Assembly: GCA_030692905.1 (NCBI GenBank)
Contig: JAUYBT010000241.1
Coordinates: forward strand, 1-7,106
From: Bacteroidales bacterium
GTDB taxonomy: Bacteria; Bacteroidota; Bacteroidia; Bacteroidales; VadinHA17
Length of the DNA: 7,106 nt
Reading direction: 5' to 3'
In this document: in pieces, positions 1 to 7,106 of the stretch
How positions within the stretch are numbered: the stretch's first letter is position 1
Layout of the letters: every line of letters starts with the position of its first letter
Translations under genes and position numbers: made by a program
The notes under the pieces: model-generated
The model's input: the letters and a program-made list of their open reading frames with translations, nothing else
What the model was told of the DNA's origin: nothing
The model's database searches: none

Positions 1-862
1 TAAGGGGTGAAATACCTTCAATTTTTTCAAGCAGCGAATTGAGGTAAACCCCGTTTTTATTTCGCAACTGAGTTTGTTCTTCAAGGCGCTTTAACTGTTG
101 AGATAAAAGTACTGCTTGGATCTGTGTTATTCTGTAATTACAACCCAGGTTGTGGTGTTCGTACCATTGTCCTCCCACTATACGCCCGACGTTGTGCAGG
201 GAATTTACCAGATCAAAAATTTCCTTGTTGTTTGTTACCACTATCCCTCCTTCACCACTGGTAAGATTTTTTGATGACTGAAAGCTGAAGCAACCTGCAT
301 CGCCAATACTGCCAAGCTTCTTCCCTTTGTATTCGCCACCGTGCGCATGACAAGCATCTTCTATAACTTTCAGTTTATGTTTCCTGGCTATAGCCATCAG
401 GGCATCCATATTGCAGGCCTGCCCTGCGAAATGCACTGGGATGATTGCCTTAGTACGCGCTGTGATTGCTTTTTCAACAGCCACCGGATCGAGGTTGTAG
501 GTATCCGGCTCTATATCGGCAAACGCCGGAACACAATTAGCTTCCATCACTATTGATGCAGTGGCAATAAAGGTATAAGGCGGAACAATTACTTCGTCGC
601 CAGGACGCACTCCACATGCCATAAGTGCCAGGCGCAGGGCAACAGAGCCGTTTACACAACTAACAGCATATTTCGCTCCGCAGAATTCGGAAAATTCCTT
701 CTCAAAGGATGCGACATATCCATCACAATTTGGATTTCCCCATTCACCGCTCCTGATAATTTCGGCTACAGCATTCACTTCTGCCTCATCAAAAATGGGC
801 CATGGAAAGCTACGGTCAATTGTTTTTTGTCCTCCTAAAAGGGCTAATTTTTCTTCTTCCAT
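1..862 (-). CDS. DegT/DnrJ/EryC1/StrS-family PLP aminotransferase, C-terminus cut by window edge
   Basis: This is a PLP-dependent aminotransferase of fold type I that would act in the cytoplasm on a keto-sugar or keto-cyclitol. I translated 287 residues from the ATG at 862. The reading frame is still open at base 1, so roughly the last quarter to third of a usual 370-430 residue protein is missing. The N-terminus carries the LALLGG segment typical of the family. Residues 167-170 (IEDA) hold Asp169, expected to contact the pyridine nitrogen. Residues 192-206 (CFSFQSSKNLTSGEGG core) hold Lys198, the expected Schiff-base lysine. Gln195 stands where ArnB/VioA-like sugar aminotransferases usually have His; AHBA-synthase and scyllo-inosose aminotransferase relatives have FSFQ. 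That weakly favours the AHBA/inosose branch. The start fits because the conserved N-terminus begins a few residues in and a TAA closes the frame upstream at 884-886, which is also the stop of the preceding gene. No strong Shine-Dalgarno is visible. The gene follows the oxidoreductase by 21 bases, so co-transcription is likely. The family is secure; the substrate is unknown. Confidence 0.93.
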   Translation of the reverse strand, partial: MEEEKLALLGGQKTIDRSFPWPIFDEAEVNAVAEIIRSGEWGNPNCDGYVASFEKEFSEFCGAKYAVSCVNGSVALRLALMACGVRPGDEVIVPPYTFIATASIVMEANCVPAFADIEPDTYNLDPVAVEKAITARTKAIIPVHFAGQACNMDALMAIARKHKLKVIEDACHAHGGEYKGKKLGSIGDAGCFSFQSSKNLTSGEGGIVVTNNKEIFDLVNSLHNVGRIVGGQWYEHHNLGCNYRITQIQAVLLSQQLKRLEEQTQLRNKNGVYLNSLLEKIEGISPL

Positions 863-883
863 CTCAGTTAAGTAAGTTATGTT

Positions 884-1894
884 TTAGATTTTTTTTGTTT
901 TTAAATGATCATAACAGATTTGAATGGTTAGAAGTGACGACTCGGGGGTGCATTCAATAGGCGAAGTCTTTGCTTCCATGCATGAAGTAAAGTATTCGAC
1001 TTCGCTGCTAAACCCTTCATTTGCATCGCCTGCAGGCACATGTTTTGTTTCAATGTCTGTTGAAATACTAATGGTTTCTGGTTTTAAGCTGGTATACAAA
1101 ACACTTGCTTTCTCAAATTGTGCAGAAAACCCTGCCTGAAAAGGAAAAGTAGAATGGAAGGAATTGCTACCCTCAATCTTAACTTCAACACCTGAATTAC
1201 TATACCTCCAGAATGCGCTTACATAATCCTGGTTGCTCAGTTTTCCTGGCAGGATTATGCTTCTGATAGTATCCGGTTGTCCTAGTACAGAAAGTACAAA
1301 GTCAATGTCATGAATTACCAGGTCGAATAAGGCGCCACCTGATGACCCGAAAGCGAGCTGTTTTTCTTTCCATTGACCCCATAACGGCAGTCCTGAATAC
1401 CTTGAAAGGGAGAGGAATCTTAACGCACCGAATTCTTCCGAACTTATCCAATGTTTTAACTGCCGGTAGGCTGGCATAAATCGCACTACATGGCCCACCA
1501 TCAGCAAAAGATTATGCTGCCTGGCAAGTTTAATTAATACTTCTCCCTGAGATATTTCCAAACAAAATGGTTTTTCAAGAAATACATGATTGCCAGCATT
1601 TAATGCCTTTTCAGCCATCTCAAAATGCAGATCGGTATGCACACAAATAAAAAACGCATCCGTACGTTCATGTTGCATACATTCATCTATTGTTGAATAC
1701 ATCTTTATTCCACTGAGCAACTCTTTTGAAATACTTCCGGTCGAAAAATTACCAACCTGGACCCTGAGATTCTTCTCAATATTTTCGATGTTTTTATCAA
1801 CAATAGCAACCAGTTGAAGGTGTTTATTTTTAAGAATATTGATTGTATGGGTTAATCCCATAAAGCCAAAACCAACCAGGGCAACTTTTTTCAT
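884..1894 (-). CDS. Gfo/Idh/MocA-family NAD(P)-dependent sugar/cyclitol oxidoreductase
   Basis: This complete 336-residue protein matches the usual 330-390 residue length of the family. It would be a cytoplasmic NAD(P)-dependent dehydrogenase acting on a sugar, sugar nucleotide or inositol hydroxyl. The N-terminal Rossmann domain shows the dinucleotide-binding GFGFMG at residues 8-13 and an acidic Asp33 at the end of the second strand (IVDKN), which often goes with NAD preference. The family EKP motif is Glu107-Lys108-Pro109, with Lys108 a catalytic candidate. The C-terminal alpha/beta domain follows, with GGALFDLVIHDID at residues 186-198. Here Asp191 and His195 fall where the family places its substrate-binding and catalytic residues. 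No signal peptide is present, unlike exported Tat-dependent members. The start MKKVALVG places the first strand directly at the N-terminus and is convincing. The gene lies 93 bases after the GH20 gene and 21 bases before the aminotransferase, which suggests oxidation followed by amination. The substrate cannot be told from the sequence. Confidence 0.93.
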   Translation of the reverse strand: MKKVALVGFGFMGLTHTINILKNKHLQLVAIVDKNIENIEKNLRVQVGNFSTGSISKELLSGIKMYSTIDECMQHERTDAFFICVHTDLHFEMAEKALNAGNHVFLEKPFCLEISQGEVLIKLARQHNLLLMVGHVVRFMPAYRQLKHWISSEEFGALRFLSLSRYSGLPLWGQWKEKQLAFGSSGGALFDLVIHDIDFVLSVLGQPDTIRSIILPGKLSNQDYVSAFWRYSNSGVEVKIEGSNSFHSTFPFQAGFSAQFEKASVLYTSLKPETISISTDIETKHVPAGDANEGFSSEVEYFTSCMEAKTSPIECTPESSLLTIQICYDHLKTKKI

Positions 1895-1908
1895 TTATCA
1901 ATAATTAA

Positions 1909-1927
1909 TTGACTATTGTCTTGACTA
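1909..1927. repeat. 7-bp direct repeat upstream of the oxidoreductase gene
   Basis: TTGACTA occurs at 1909-1915 and again at 1921-1927, a 12-base period, within the 93-base spacer before the Gfo/Idh/MocA start. It lies 15-33 bases upstream of the ATG on the minus strand, where a regulator could bind. I found no convincing TTTG / TAnnTTTG promoter pair in the same spacer, so the role is unknown and chance is possible. Confidence 0.3.
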
Positions 1928-1959
1928 ATCACAAATCATGGTTTCTTTTACCGAACATT

Positions 1960-1977
1960 AAAACAGCCATCAGGCTG
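1960..1977 (-). terminator. Short Rho-independent terminator-like hairpin after the GH20 gene
   Basis: On the minus strand CAGCC (1977-1973) and GGCTG (1968-1964) can pair as a 5-bp GC-rich stem with the four-base loop TGAT. TTTT follows at once (1963-1960). The stem starts 10 bases past the GH20 stop codon, as expected for a terminator. The stem is short and the T-run only four long, so termination may be partial and some read-through into the oxidoreductase gene is possible. Confidence 0.55.
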
Positions 1978-1987
1978 ATTCGTAAGC

Positions 1988-4015
1988 CTACTTGCCTGCT
2001 GCACTAACTAATTCTTCGATAGCCGTAACCACCTGGAGGTCGCATCGTCCACCCTGTTCCTTAGCCTTTTTTGTGATCTTCAGGGTTTCACCTTTCCAAC
2101 CCCTGGGTGGCGAAGAATGATTATTCAAATAGCCGATTGCCTGGAGACCTACATTTGCAATCTTCGAAAGGTTTTCAGAAAGTCCGGCTGCTTCCTTCAA
2201 TACCGGTGATCTTTTGATCAATTCCAGGAAACTGGCATGATTCGCTTTCCAAAGATGAAGATGCTCAATGATATTCTTTTCTAATAGGGCATCTCTTGTC
2301 GTGCAATAGATTGAGACATTTTTTCTGAACTCGCGCGCCACTTTTTGATCGGGTGTAGCTACATCCGCAATTTTAGTGTAAGGCGAAAAAACTGTATACA
2401 TTGTATCCCCTGCATTGCGTTCATAAATTTTTAGTGGTTCTATTACGTCAACGAGCACTTCCAATGTTTTTGTATCATATGAATTTGCAAGTCTGCGCAT
2501 GAGCATACCTTTATTTTTAATATGCGTAGAGCCAAGACCTTCGAGCAAGAGACTTATCTGGTCTAACCTTCGGTACATATCATCAACATTCGTAACCGTT
2601 GAAGCAGACCACAACCTTTCGGCAATGGCTGCCGTGCGTGGCCATATACGCGAGTCAACCGTTTCCGGAGTAACATGCTCGGTCCACATGGTGACTTCTC
2701 CACCCACAATGAACTTTTGCTGCTCCACTGTAAGGACAGTATTGGCAGGTATCGGATCGACCAGATAATGAAAGTCGGCAGGCTGAATGAGATCAATATA
2801 ATAACCTGTAGATAATAATCCGGTGTATCCTTTTTGTGCAGCCTCAACAAGCGATTCTGTGCCGCGCCATGATTGGATCATAATATCATGTGGAACCCCA
2901 GGCCTCAATATCTCGTCCCATCCCATCATCTTTTTACCATTTTTTTGCAAAATAGGCAACAAACGCTGTATGAATTCTGTTTCCAATTCACGATACGTTT
3001 TCATACCCTTCTTCTTCATATAGGCTTTTATATTGGGGTTACGATCCCAATCCTTGCCCGTATTTTCATCGCCTCCAATATGAAAATACTCATCTGGAAA
3101 AAGCTGTGACATCTCGATAAAGAGCTTATCCAGAAATTCGTATGTATAGTCTTTTGTAACATCCAATGCAGGGTCGAACACGCCGAAATATCGCTGCAAT
3201 TCATAGTCTCTTTTCACACTTGCCAATTCAGGGTAGGCCTTGAGCCATGACGTGCAATGACCAGGTATATCAAACTCAGGCACCACACGGATGCCACGTT
3301 GATCTGCATAGGTAATAACTTCCTTAATATCCTCCTGGGTATAATAATTCCCTTCAGCTCCAACTTCGTGCAGGCGTGGAAATACTTTTGACTCAATCCC
3401 AAACATCTGATCTTCTGTAAGGTGCAGGTGTAAGACATTCATCTTTACAGCTGCCATTCCATCGAGTGTGCGCTTAACCACATCCATTGGCATCCAGTGA
3501 AGGGTAATATCGAGCAGAAGACCGCGCCAGGGAAAACGGGGAGCATCACTAATATCAACGCCAGGGAAATAATAGCCGGCATCATCAACACTTAGTAATT
3601 GCTGAAGCGTTTCTAAGCCTCGAATAGCTCCTAAATCGGTGTTGGCAACAATCTTAACCTGTTTTGCACATGAAAACAGCTGATAGCTCTCATCTTCATA
3701 TAATCTGAGTTCAGCCGGTCGTTTTACCTCAACAAGTAAGCTTGCGAAGGTGTTATTGTCTTTTGATGTAATGTTCCCTTGCTTAAAGAAAAATCCCATC
3801 CGGTTATCCAATCGGCGCAATGCACGTGTTGCTTCTTTATACACACGATCGCCGGGATTACCGGTCACCCCAATTGTAAAGCTCTTTGTAATGCGACAAC
3901 GATCTGCCGTGGACTTAATGGTCCGGGGTACAGGCATCAGGTCAAATGTTCTATCCTGAGTAAAGGATGGAACTGATAGCAGAATACCGAAACAAACGAG
4001 AAAAAACCTCATCAT
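1988..4015 (-). CDS. Exported GH20 beta-N-acetylhexosaminidase
   Basis: This complete 675-residue enzyme is predicted to remove terminal beta-linked GlcNAc or GalNAc by substrate-assisted catalysis, probably in the periplasm or at the cell surface. Residues 1-19 form a signal peptide (MMR, then a hydrophobic run to VPSFT). Residues about 22-155 look like the GH20b-type alpha/beta domain. The TIM barrel runs from about 160 to 490. Expected active-site residues are all visible: Arg164 (FPWRG), His253 (PEFDIPGH), the Asp316-Glu317 pair in HIGGDE (acetamido-polarising Asp and acid/base Glu), Trp366 (GWDE), Trp383 (SWRG), Tyr406 (GYYIDL), and Trp444 with Glu446 (MWTE). The spacing resembles that of the Streptomyces plicatus enzyme. 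Residues about 500-675 form a largely helical C-terminal region with no fold I recognise. The segment HLTEDQMFGIES (198-209) departs from the common HLTDDQGFR form. Met1 and Met2 are both possible starts. The stop is TAG at 1988-1990, followed by a terminator-like hairpin. GH20 is secure; GlcNAc versus GalNAc is open. Confidence 0.95.
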   Translation of the reverse strand: MMRFFLVCFGILLSVPSFTQDRTFDLMPVPRTIKSTADRCRITKSFTIGVTGNPGDRVYKEATRALRRLDNRMGFFFKQGNITSKDNNTFASLLVEVKRPAELRLYEDESYQLFSCAKQVKIVANTDLGAIRGLETLQQLLSVDDAGYYFPGVDISDAPRFPWRGLLLDITLHWMPMDVVKRTLDGMAAVKMNVLHLHLTEDQMFGIESKVFPRLHEVGAEGNYYTQEDIKEVITYADQRGIRVVPEFDIPGHCTSWLKAYPELASVKRDYELQRYFGVFDPALDVTKDYTYEFLDKLFIEMSQLFPDEYFHIGGDENTGKDWDRNPNIKAYMKKKGMKTYRELETEFIQRLLPILQKNGKKMMGWDEILRPGVPHDIMIQSWRGTESLVEAAQKGYTGLLSTGYYIDLIQPADFHYLVDPIPANTVLTVEQQKFIVGGEVTMWTEHVTPETVDSRIWPRTAAIAERLWSASTVTNVDDMYRRLDQISLLLEGLGSTHIKNKGMLMRRLANSYDTKTLEVLVDVIEPLKIYERNAGDTMYTVFSPYTKIADVATPDQKVAREFRKNVSIYCTTRDALLEKNIIEHLHLWKANHASFLELIKRSPVLKEAAGLSENLSKIANVGLQAIGYLNNHSSPPRGWKGETLKITKKAKEQGGRCDLQVVTAIEELVSAAGK

Positions 4016-4069
4016 GATTGTAACTTATTAAGCGTTAAATATCTACAGGGCACCTCTAAAAACTATTTT

Positions 4070-4092
4070 TTTGTGTCGTTGTTTGGCACAAA
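4070..4092. repeat. Perfect 6-bp inverted repeat in the GH106-GH20 spacer
   Basis: TTTGTG at 4070-4075 and CACAAA at 4087-4092 are perfect inverted arms separated by 11 bases. One arm overlaps the last bases of the candidate -7 box, and the centre falls near the predicted transcription start. This could be an operator half-site pair or a weak leader hairpin. On the minus strand the second arm is followed by A residues, not T residues, so it is not a terminator for leftward transcription. Confidence 0.3.
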
Positions 4093-4119
4093 TTTAATAC
4101 ACGATTTTAAAAAGCCTAA
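4089..4119 (-). promoter_or_regulatory. Candidate Bacteroidota-type promoter for the GH20 gene
   Basis: Read on the minus strand, TAAATTTG (4096 to 4089) matches the Bacteroidota -7 consensus TAnnTTTG exactly. TTAG (4119 to 4116) matches the -33 box TTTG at three of four positions, with a 19-base spacer. Transcription would begin near 4082, leaving a leader of about 65 bases before the GH20 start. Such short motifs arise by chance in AT-rich DNA, so this is a candidate only. Confidence 0.35.
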
Positions 4120-4175
4120 TTTTGCCCCCGAATTTTTTAAAACCGGTCAATCTTTGATGTTTCCCATAGTTTGCT

Positions 4176-7106
4176 TTAAAAATTAGCTGTAACTACTTTT
4201 ACCGGCACTATTTGTACAGGTCCCATCAAACCCGAGGCTGGTAATGGCTTAAATCCAAATTCCCGGGGAATTTCTGAATTTATTGCACCGTTTCCAAATC
4301 GCGAAACAATATCTTCGGGTATAGGTGGCGGTTCTTTTATTGCCGAAACCCGATTGATCAACGTGTTGGTAACCAAAATTACTAATTTATTGTCACCTTC
4401 TTTTACAACTTCAGTTACATCCAATTTTTGATCTCGCATCCAGGCGGTACCAACATTTTTATCATTTAAACTCACTTCAGCAATATTCCCTACTTTTCCT
4501 ACATCAAGAAATAGTTTGAGCTCTTTTTTGATGTAGTCGGATGAAAGTTTAAAGTTTATTTCGTATCGGCCTGTTCCACTGAAATTTCTGGTTAATGGGT
4601 CATCTGTCCATGAATACAGAAAATCAGACTGTTTGACAAAAAGCGGAAATTCATTGCCTTTCAGTTCAATTTTCCATTTTCCGGAGATCAGATATGGCGC
4701 TGGAATTCCTGAAACCACTGATGTTATTTTTTTCTCACCGTTATGAGATTTTATAGAAGTGAAGTATGTTCCATTTTGCAAAGCATAGGCCTTTATTTCA
4801 TTCTTCTTTGCTTCGGTAATTTGATAAAAATCTGTTTTTGTTACATATGTTTCAGGTTCACCGGGAGAGAATTCGACAAACATCGATTCATAAGGAGCCA
4901 GGATGAGAGGAACTGCAATTCCATCTTTTGATTCGCTAAAGCTGAGAATTGGAGTGATTTCACCTGTATATGGATTCCATTTCCGTATCACTTTGTTTTT
5001 CACGCGGAAAGTTACAGGTATGGCACTCTGTTTATCCTGGATATTGGAAACAAAATAAATATCCTTTTCTGCCAATTTCCGGTGAATAAAGGCTAGTCCT
5101 TCGTTTTTACGTATACCTTCAAAGGCAAAATCGATCCCAAAATCAGGGGCAATATGTTTACGGATAGTCTCCAGAAAAGGATCGAGTGTGCTGCTCCGTT
5201 TATCCCACCATATCTGACGGTCTATTACATTCTTTAGTTGATAGCTCCTCCCTTTCCCGTAAGGATTCATTATTACACCTTCTCCGATTTTAGGTTCATT
5301 AAGACCATATGGATTATCAGTTTTGCCAGCCGTAAGTTTTGGTTTATTGAATAAATTTTTTGTTAGCTCTTTTACCTTTGCGTCTGTTTGTTTGTAATCT
5401 ATAAAACCCGTTGAGCTTTCGGGTAAACGTTCCAACGCAATAACCACGCCACCCATATCAACATATTTTTCAATGAATTGGAGCGTTTTCAACGGAATAG
5501 TCTCTACATTGGGAAGGATAAGCAGTTTGTATTCAATATTTTGAATTTTAATTTTCCCATCTTCGATTTTGGCCATATTTTGTAAGGCATCATCATTAAT
5601 CAAATCGTAATCATAGCCGTTTGAAATGAGAAGATTCCCAAGTTCTCCCCATTCGAATTCGCGTGTCCATTTGCGCGGGTTCAATACATTTAATGCCCAT
5701 TGGTTTGCCAAAGGGGAATAAAGTGCGATGTCGGGTGCAAAATCGCCCTGCCTCAGCAAATAGGAGCAACGGGCGATATATTCAGCCAGCCTGGGATAAT
5801 AACTCCACCAAACATTTTGAGGTTGAATATAAGCTGCAAAGGGTAGCGAACGTGTTGGTGAAACAATTTTTTCGGGAGAAAAATTAAATCCGTGATTGTA
5901 AAATTTTGTTGCCCCCGACAGGAGATAACCGTCGCTGGCAATCTTTAATTCTTCAAGTGTTTCGCGATATCGTTCCCAATGGATGAAAGTATAAACTTCA
6001 GCTGAAACAATTTTCCGGCCATAGATATGTGCTCCCGATGCTACATATTTCTTAGGTCCAATTCTTGTATCGAACCAGTCGGCAGCATCTTTCTCCCCAG
6101 CTGTTATCTCCATTTCAGGGATATGGGTCATCCCCGATGCTTCAATGTTATCTGTATTAAAACCATAAGTTTGAATCCGCCCTTGAATATGATGAGACTC
6201 GCACCATTCCAGAAAAGTTTTGAAAAATACATTTAACCCTGTTTTATGTAAGAATTCATTAACATCATACCTGATTTTCGGTGAAATATTACTTACTTCC
6301 CACCAGATAGCCGGAAGATAAGTCGTAAGATCATATCCCTTCTCATTTTTAAACTCTTCCAATAACCCTGTTGACCAATTGATGCCACTGGAAAGATTAG
6401 CCAATTCAAAACTGTCTGCAAACAATGACTCAACAGTTTTTCCAAATTCATCACCAAAAGCACTGTAAAATTTGTTCCCCAAATATTCACAATATCCTTC
6501 CATAGCGCGTTTACTGAAATGATCAACGGCATTGCTTATTCCATTTTTCTTTAACCAAAAGGCCATCAAACGCCATTCTCCTTCAGGAACTTTCCAGGAT
6601 ATTCTATTTCCGGTAACATTGCCGGTAAGATTAACAAGTGACTTTTCATTGATCTTTCCATCACGTTCAATCCTGCCAGCAATAACAGCCAGTAAGGTTT
6701 CATTACCATCGAGTTTCGGGGTAAAATGTTCCCACGATCTTTTAGTTTTAGTTAATTCATCAGGCAGATTCCCATTATATATCTGGTTTCCTTTCAAATC
6801 TAAAAAGGTGGGAACCATATCTTTACTCTTGTCTTCTTCATTAACCCACTCTCCGCCAATAATCCAGCCAGGACCGCCAAAGTTCAATGAAACTTCCATA
6901 CCTAACCGCTTTGCCTCTTTTATGGTATGTTTCAACATCTCCATAAATTGATCAGACAGATAAGGGATATTCCCTTTTTCGTAGACAGGCCCCATTGTAA
7001 TTTGTTCAACACCACGTATGCCATGACTTCGCATCTCTTCAAGTTCATAGGTTATCTCTTCTTTTGAAACCGGATTTCCCGGCCACCACCAGCGGGTATG
7101 TGGCCA
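4176..7106 (-). CDS. GH106-type glycoside hydrolase (alpha-L-rhamnosidase-like), N-terminus cut by window edge
   Basis: The frame is open from base 7106 to the TAA at 4176-4178, giving 976 visible residues. The ATG at 7034 is internal: 24 codons upstream of it still match the family (TRWWWPG, then an ELEEM helix), so the true start and any signal peptide are outside. The product is probably a large exported exo-glycosidase releasing alpha-L-rhamnose or a similar deoxysugar. Using window residue numbers, about 1-410 is a TIM-barrel region with the family-like GGPGWIIGGEWVNEE near 77-91, DSFE at 231-234, HIPEMEI near 328-334 and AEVYTF at 369-374; several of these acids are catalytic or calcium-ligand candidates. 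Residues about 455-565 resemble a flavodoxin/GATase-like domain. Residues about 805-925 form a jelly-roll, galactose-binding-like domain with GTGRYEINF and a VTNTLINR strand. Rhamnose specificity is inferred from family resemblance only, and many GH106 relatives are untested. It precedes the GH20 gene by 160 bases on the same strand. Confidence 0.87.
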   Translation of the reverse strand, partial: WPHTRWWWPGNPVSKEEITYELEEMRSHGIRGVEQITMGPVYEKGNIPYLSDQFMEMLKHTIKEAKRLGMEVSLNFGGPGWIIGGEWVNEEDKSKDMVPTFLDLKGNQIYNGNLPDELTKTKRSWEHFTPKLDGNETLLAVIAGRIERDGKINEKSLVNLTGNVTGNRISWKVPEGEWRLMAFWLKKNGISNAVDHFSKRAMEGYCEYLGNKFYSAFGDEFGKTVESLFADSFELANLSSGINWSTGLLEEFKNEKGYDLTTYLPAIWWEVSNISPKIRYDVNEFLHKTGLNVFFKTFLEWCESHHIQGRIQTYGFNTDNIEASGMTHIPEMEITAGEKDAADWFDTRIGPKKYVASGAHIYGRKIVSAEVYTFIHWERYRETLEELKIASDGYLLSGATKFYNHGFNFSPEKIVSPTRSLPFAAYIQPQNVWWSYYPRLAEYIARCSYLLRQGDFAPDIALYSPLANQWALNVLNPRKWTREFEWGELGNLLISNGYDYDLINDDALQNMAKIEDGKIKIQNIEYKLLILPNVETIPLKTLQFIEKYVDMGGVVIALERLPESSTGFIDYKQTDAKVKELTKNLFNKPKLTAGKTDNPYGLNEPKIGEGVIMNPYGKGRSYQLKNVIDRQIWWDKRSSTLDPFLETIRKHIAPDFGIDFAFEGIRKNEGLAFIHRKLAEKDIYFVSNIQDKQSAIPVTFRVKNKVIRKWNPYTGEITPILSFSESKDGIAVPLILAPYESMFVEFSPGEPETYVTKTDFYQITEAKKNEIKAYALQNGTYFTSIKSHNGEKKITSVVSGIPAPYLISGKWKIELKGNEFPLFVKQSDFLYSWTDDPLTRNFSGTGRYEINFKLSSDYIKKELKLFLDVGKVGNIAEVSLNDKNVGTAWMRDQKLDVTEVVKEGDNKLVILVTNTLINRVSAIKEPPPIPEDIVSRFGNGAINSEIPREFGFKPLPASGLMGPVQIVPVKVVTANF

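Noticed and set aside
341..556. 71-codon open frame on the plus strand
   Set aside because: It lies opposite the aminotransferase coding frame, which has clear family motifs across exactly this stretch, including the region before Lys198.
2563..2850. 95-codon minus-strand frame inside the GH20 gene
   Set aside because: It overlaps the conserved GH20 barrel in another frame on the same strand and has no recognisable motif. The GH20 frame is intact through it, so it is not a frameshift remnant.
3992..3994. Cys8 of the GH20 protein as a lipobox cysteine
   Set aside because: The residue before it is Val and the one at -3 is Phe. The Cys sits inside the hydrophobic core, not after it, so a type I signal peptide fits better.
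4144..4175. Possible terminator just after the GH106 stop
   Set aside because: Only a 4-bp AT-rich stem (TCAA/TTGA) with a three-base loop is visible and no T-run follows directly, too weak to call.
6532..6951. 139-codon open frame on the plus strand
   Set aside because: It is fully antisense to the conserved GH106 coding frame, has no recognisable domain, and long antisense frames are common opposite such genes.
7032..7034. ATG at 7034 as the start of the GH106-type gene
   Set aside because: The frame stays open to 7106 and the 24 upstream codons encode family-like sequence (TRWWWPG), so this Met is internal and the gene is partial.

Overview
The window is a stretch of bacterial chromosome, most likely from a member of the Bacteroidota. 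Three things suggest this: AT-rich leaders with no clear Shine-Dalgarno sequence before the three visible starts, a candidate promoter of the TTAG-19-TAAATTTG kind (close to the Bacteroidota TTTG / TAnnTTTG consensus), and large secreted-type glycoside hydrolases set close together. This is a composition and gene-content argument. No marker gene is present and the genus cannot be named.

All four genes lie on the minus strand, so the transcription order runs from the right edge to the left. (1) 7106-4176 is a large GH106-type (alpha-L-rhamnosidase-like) glycoside hydrolase whose N-terminus is outside the window. (2) 4015-1988 is a complete exported GH20 beta-N-acetylhexosaminidase with its catalytic Asp-Glu pair. 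(3) 1894-884 is a complete Gfo/Idh/MocA-family NAD(P)-dependent sugar or cyclitol oxidoreductase. (4) 862-1 is a DegT/DnrJ/EryC1/StrS-family PLP aminotransferase whose C-terminus runs off the left edge.

Between genes 1 and 2 there is a 160-base spacer with a candidate promoter and a perfect 6-bp inverted repeat. Between genes 2 and 3 there is a 93-base spacer with a short terminator-like hairpin and a 7-bp direct repeat. Genes 3 and 4 are only 21 bases apart and are probably one operon. No gap exceeds 300 bases, and I see no RNA gene, insertion sequence, CRISPR array or SusC/SusD pair.

The two hydrolases look like exo-acting enzymes that would trim terminal rhamnose-like and N-acetylhexosamine residues from a complex glycan outside the cytoplasm. 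The oxidoreductase and aminotransferase form the pair that oxidises a ring hydroxyl to a ketone and then aminates it, as in kanosamine, AHBA or aminocyclitol pathways. Whether the two halves belong to one pathway is not shown by the sequence. The hairpin between them argues for at least partly separate transcription. Nothing here is clearly a new system. The most interesting point is a keto-sugar amination pair next to glycan-trimming enzymes.
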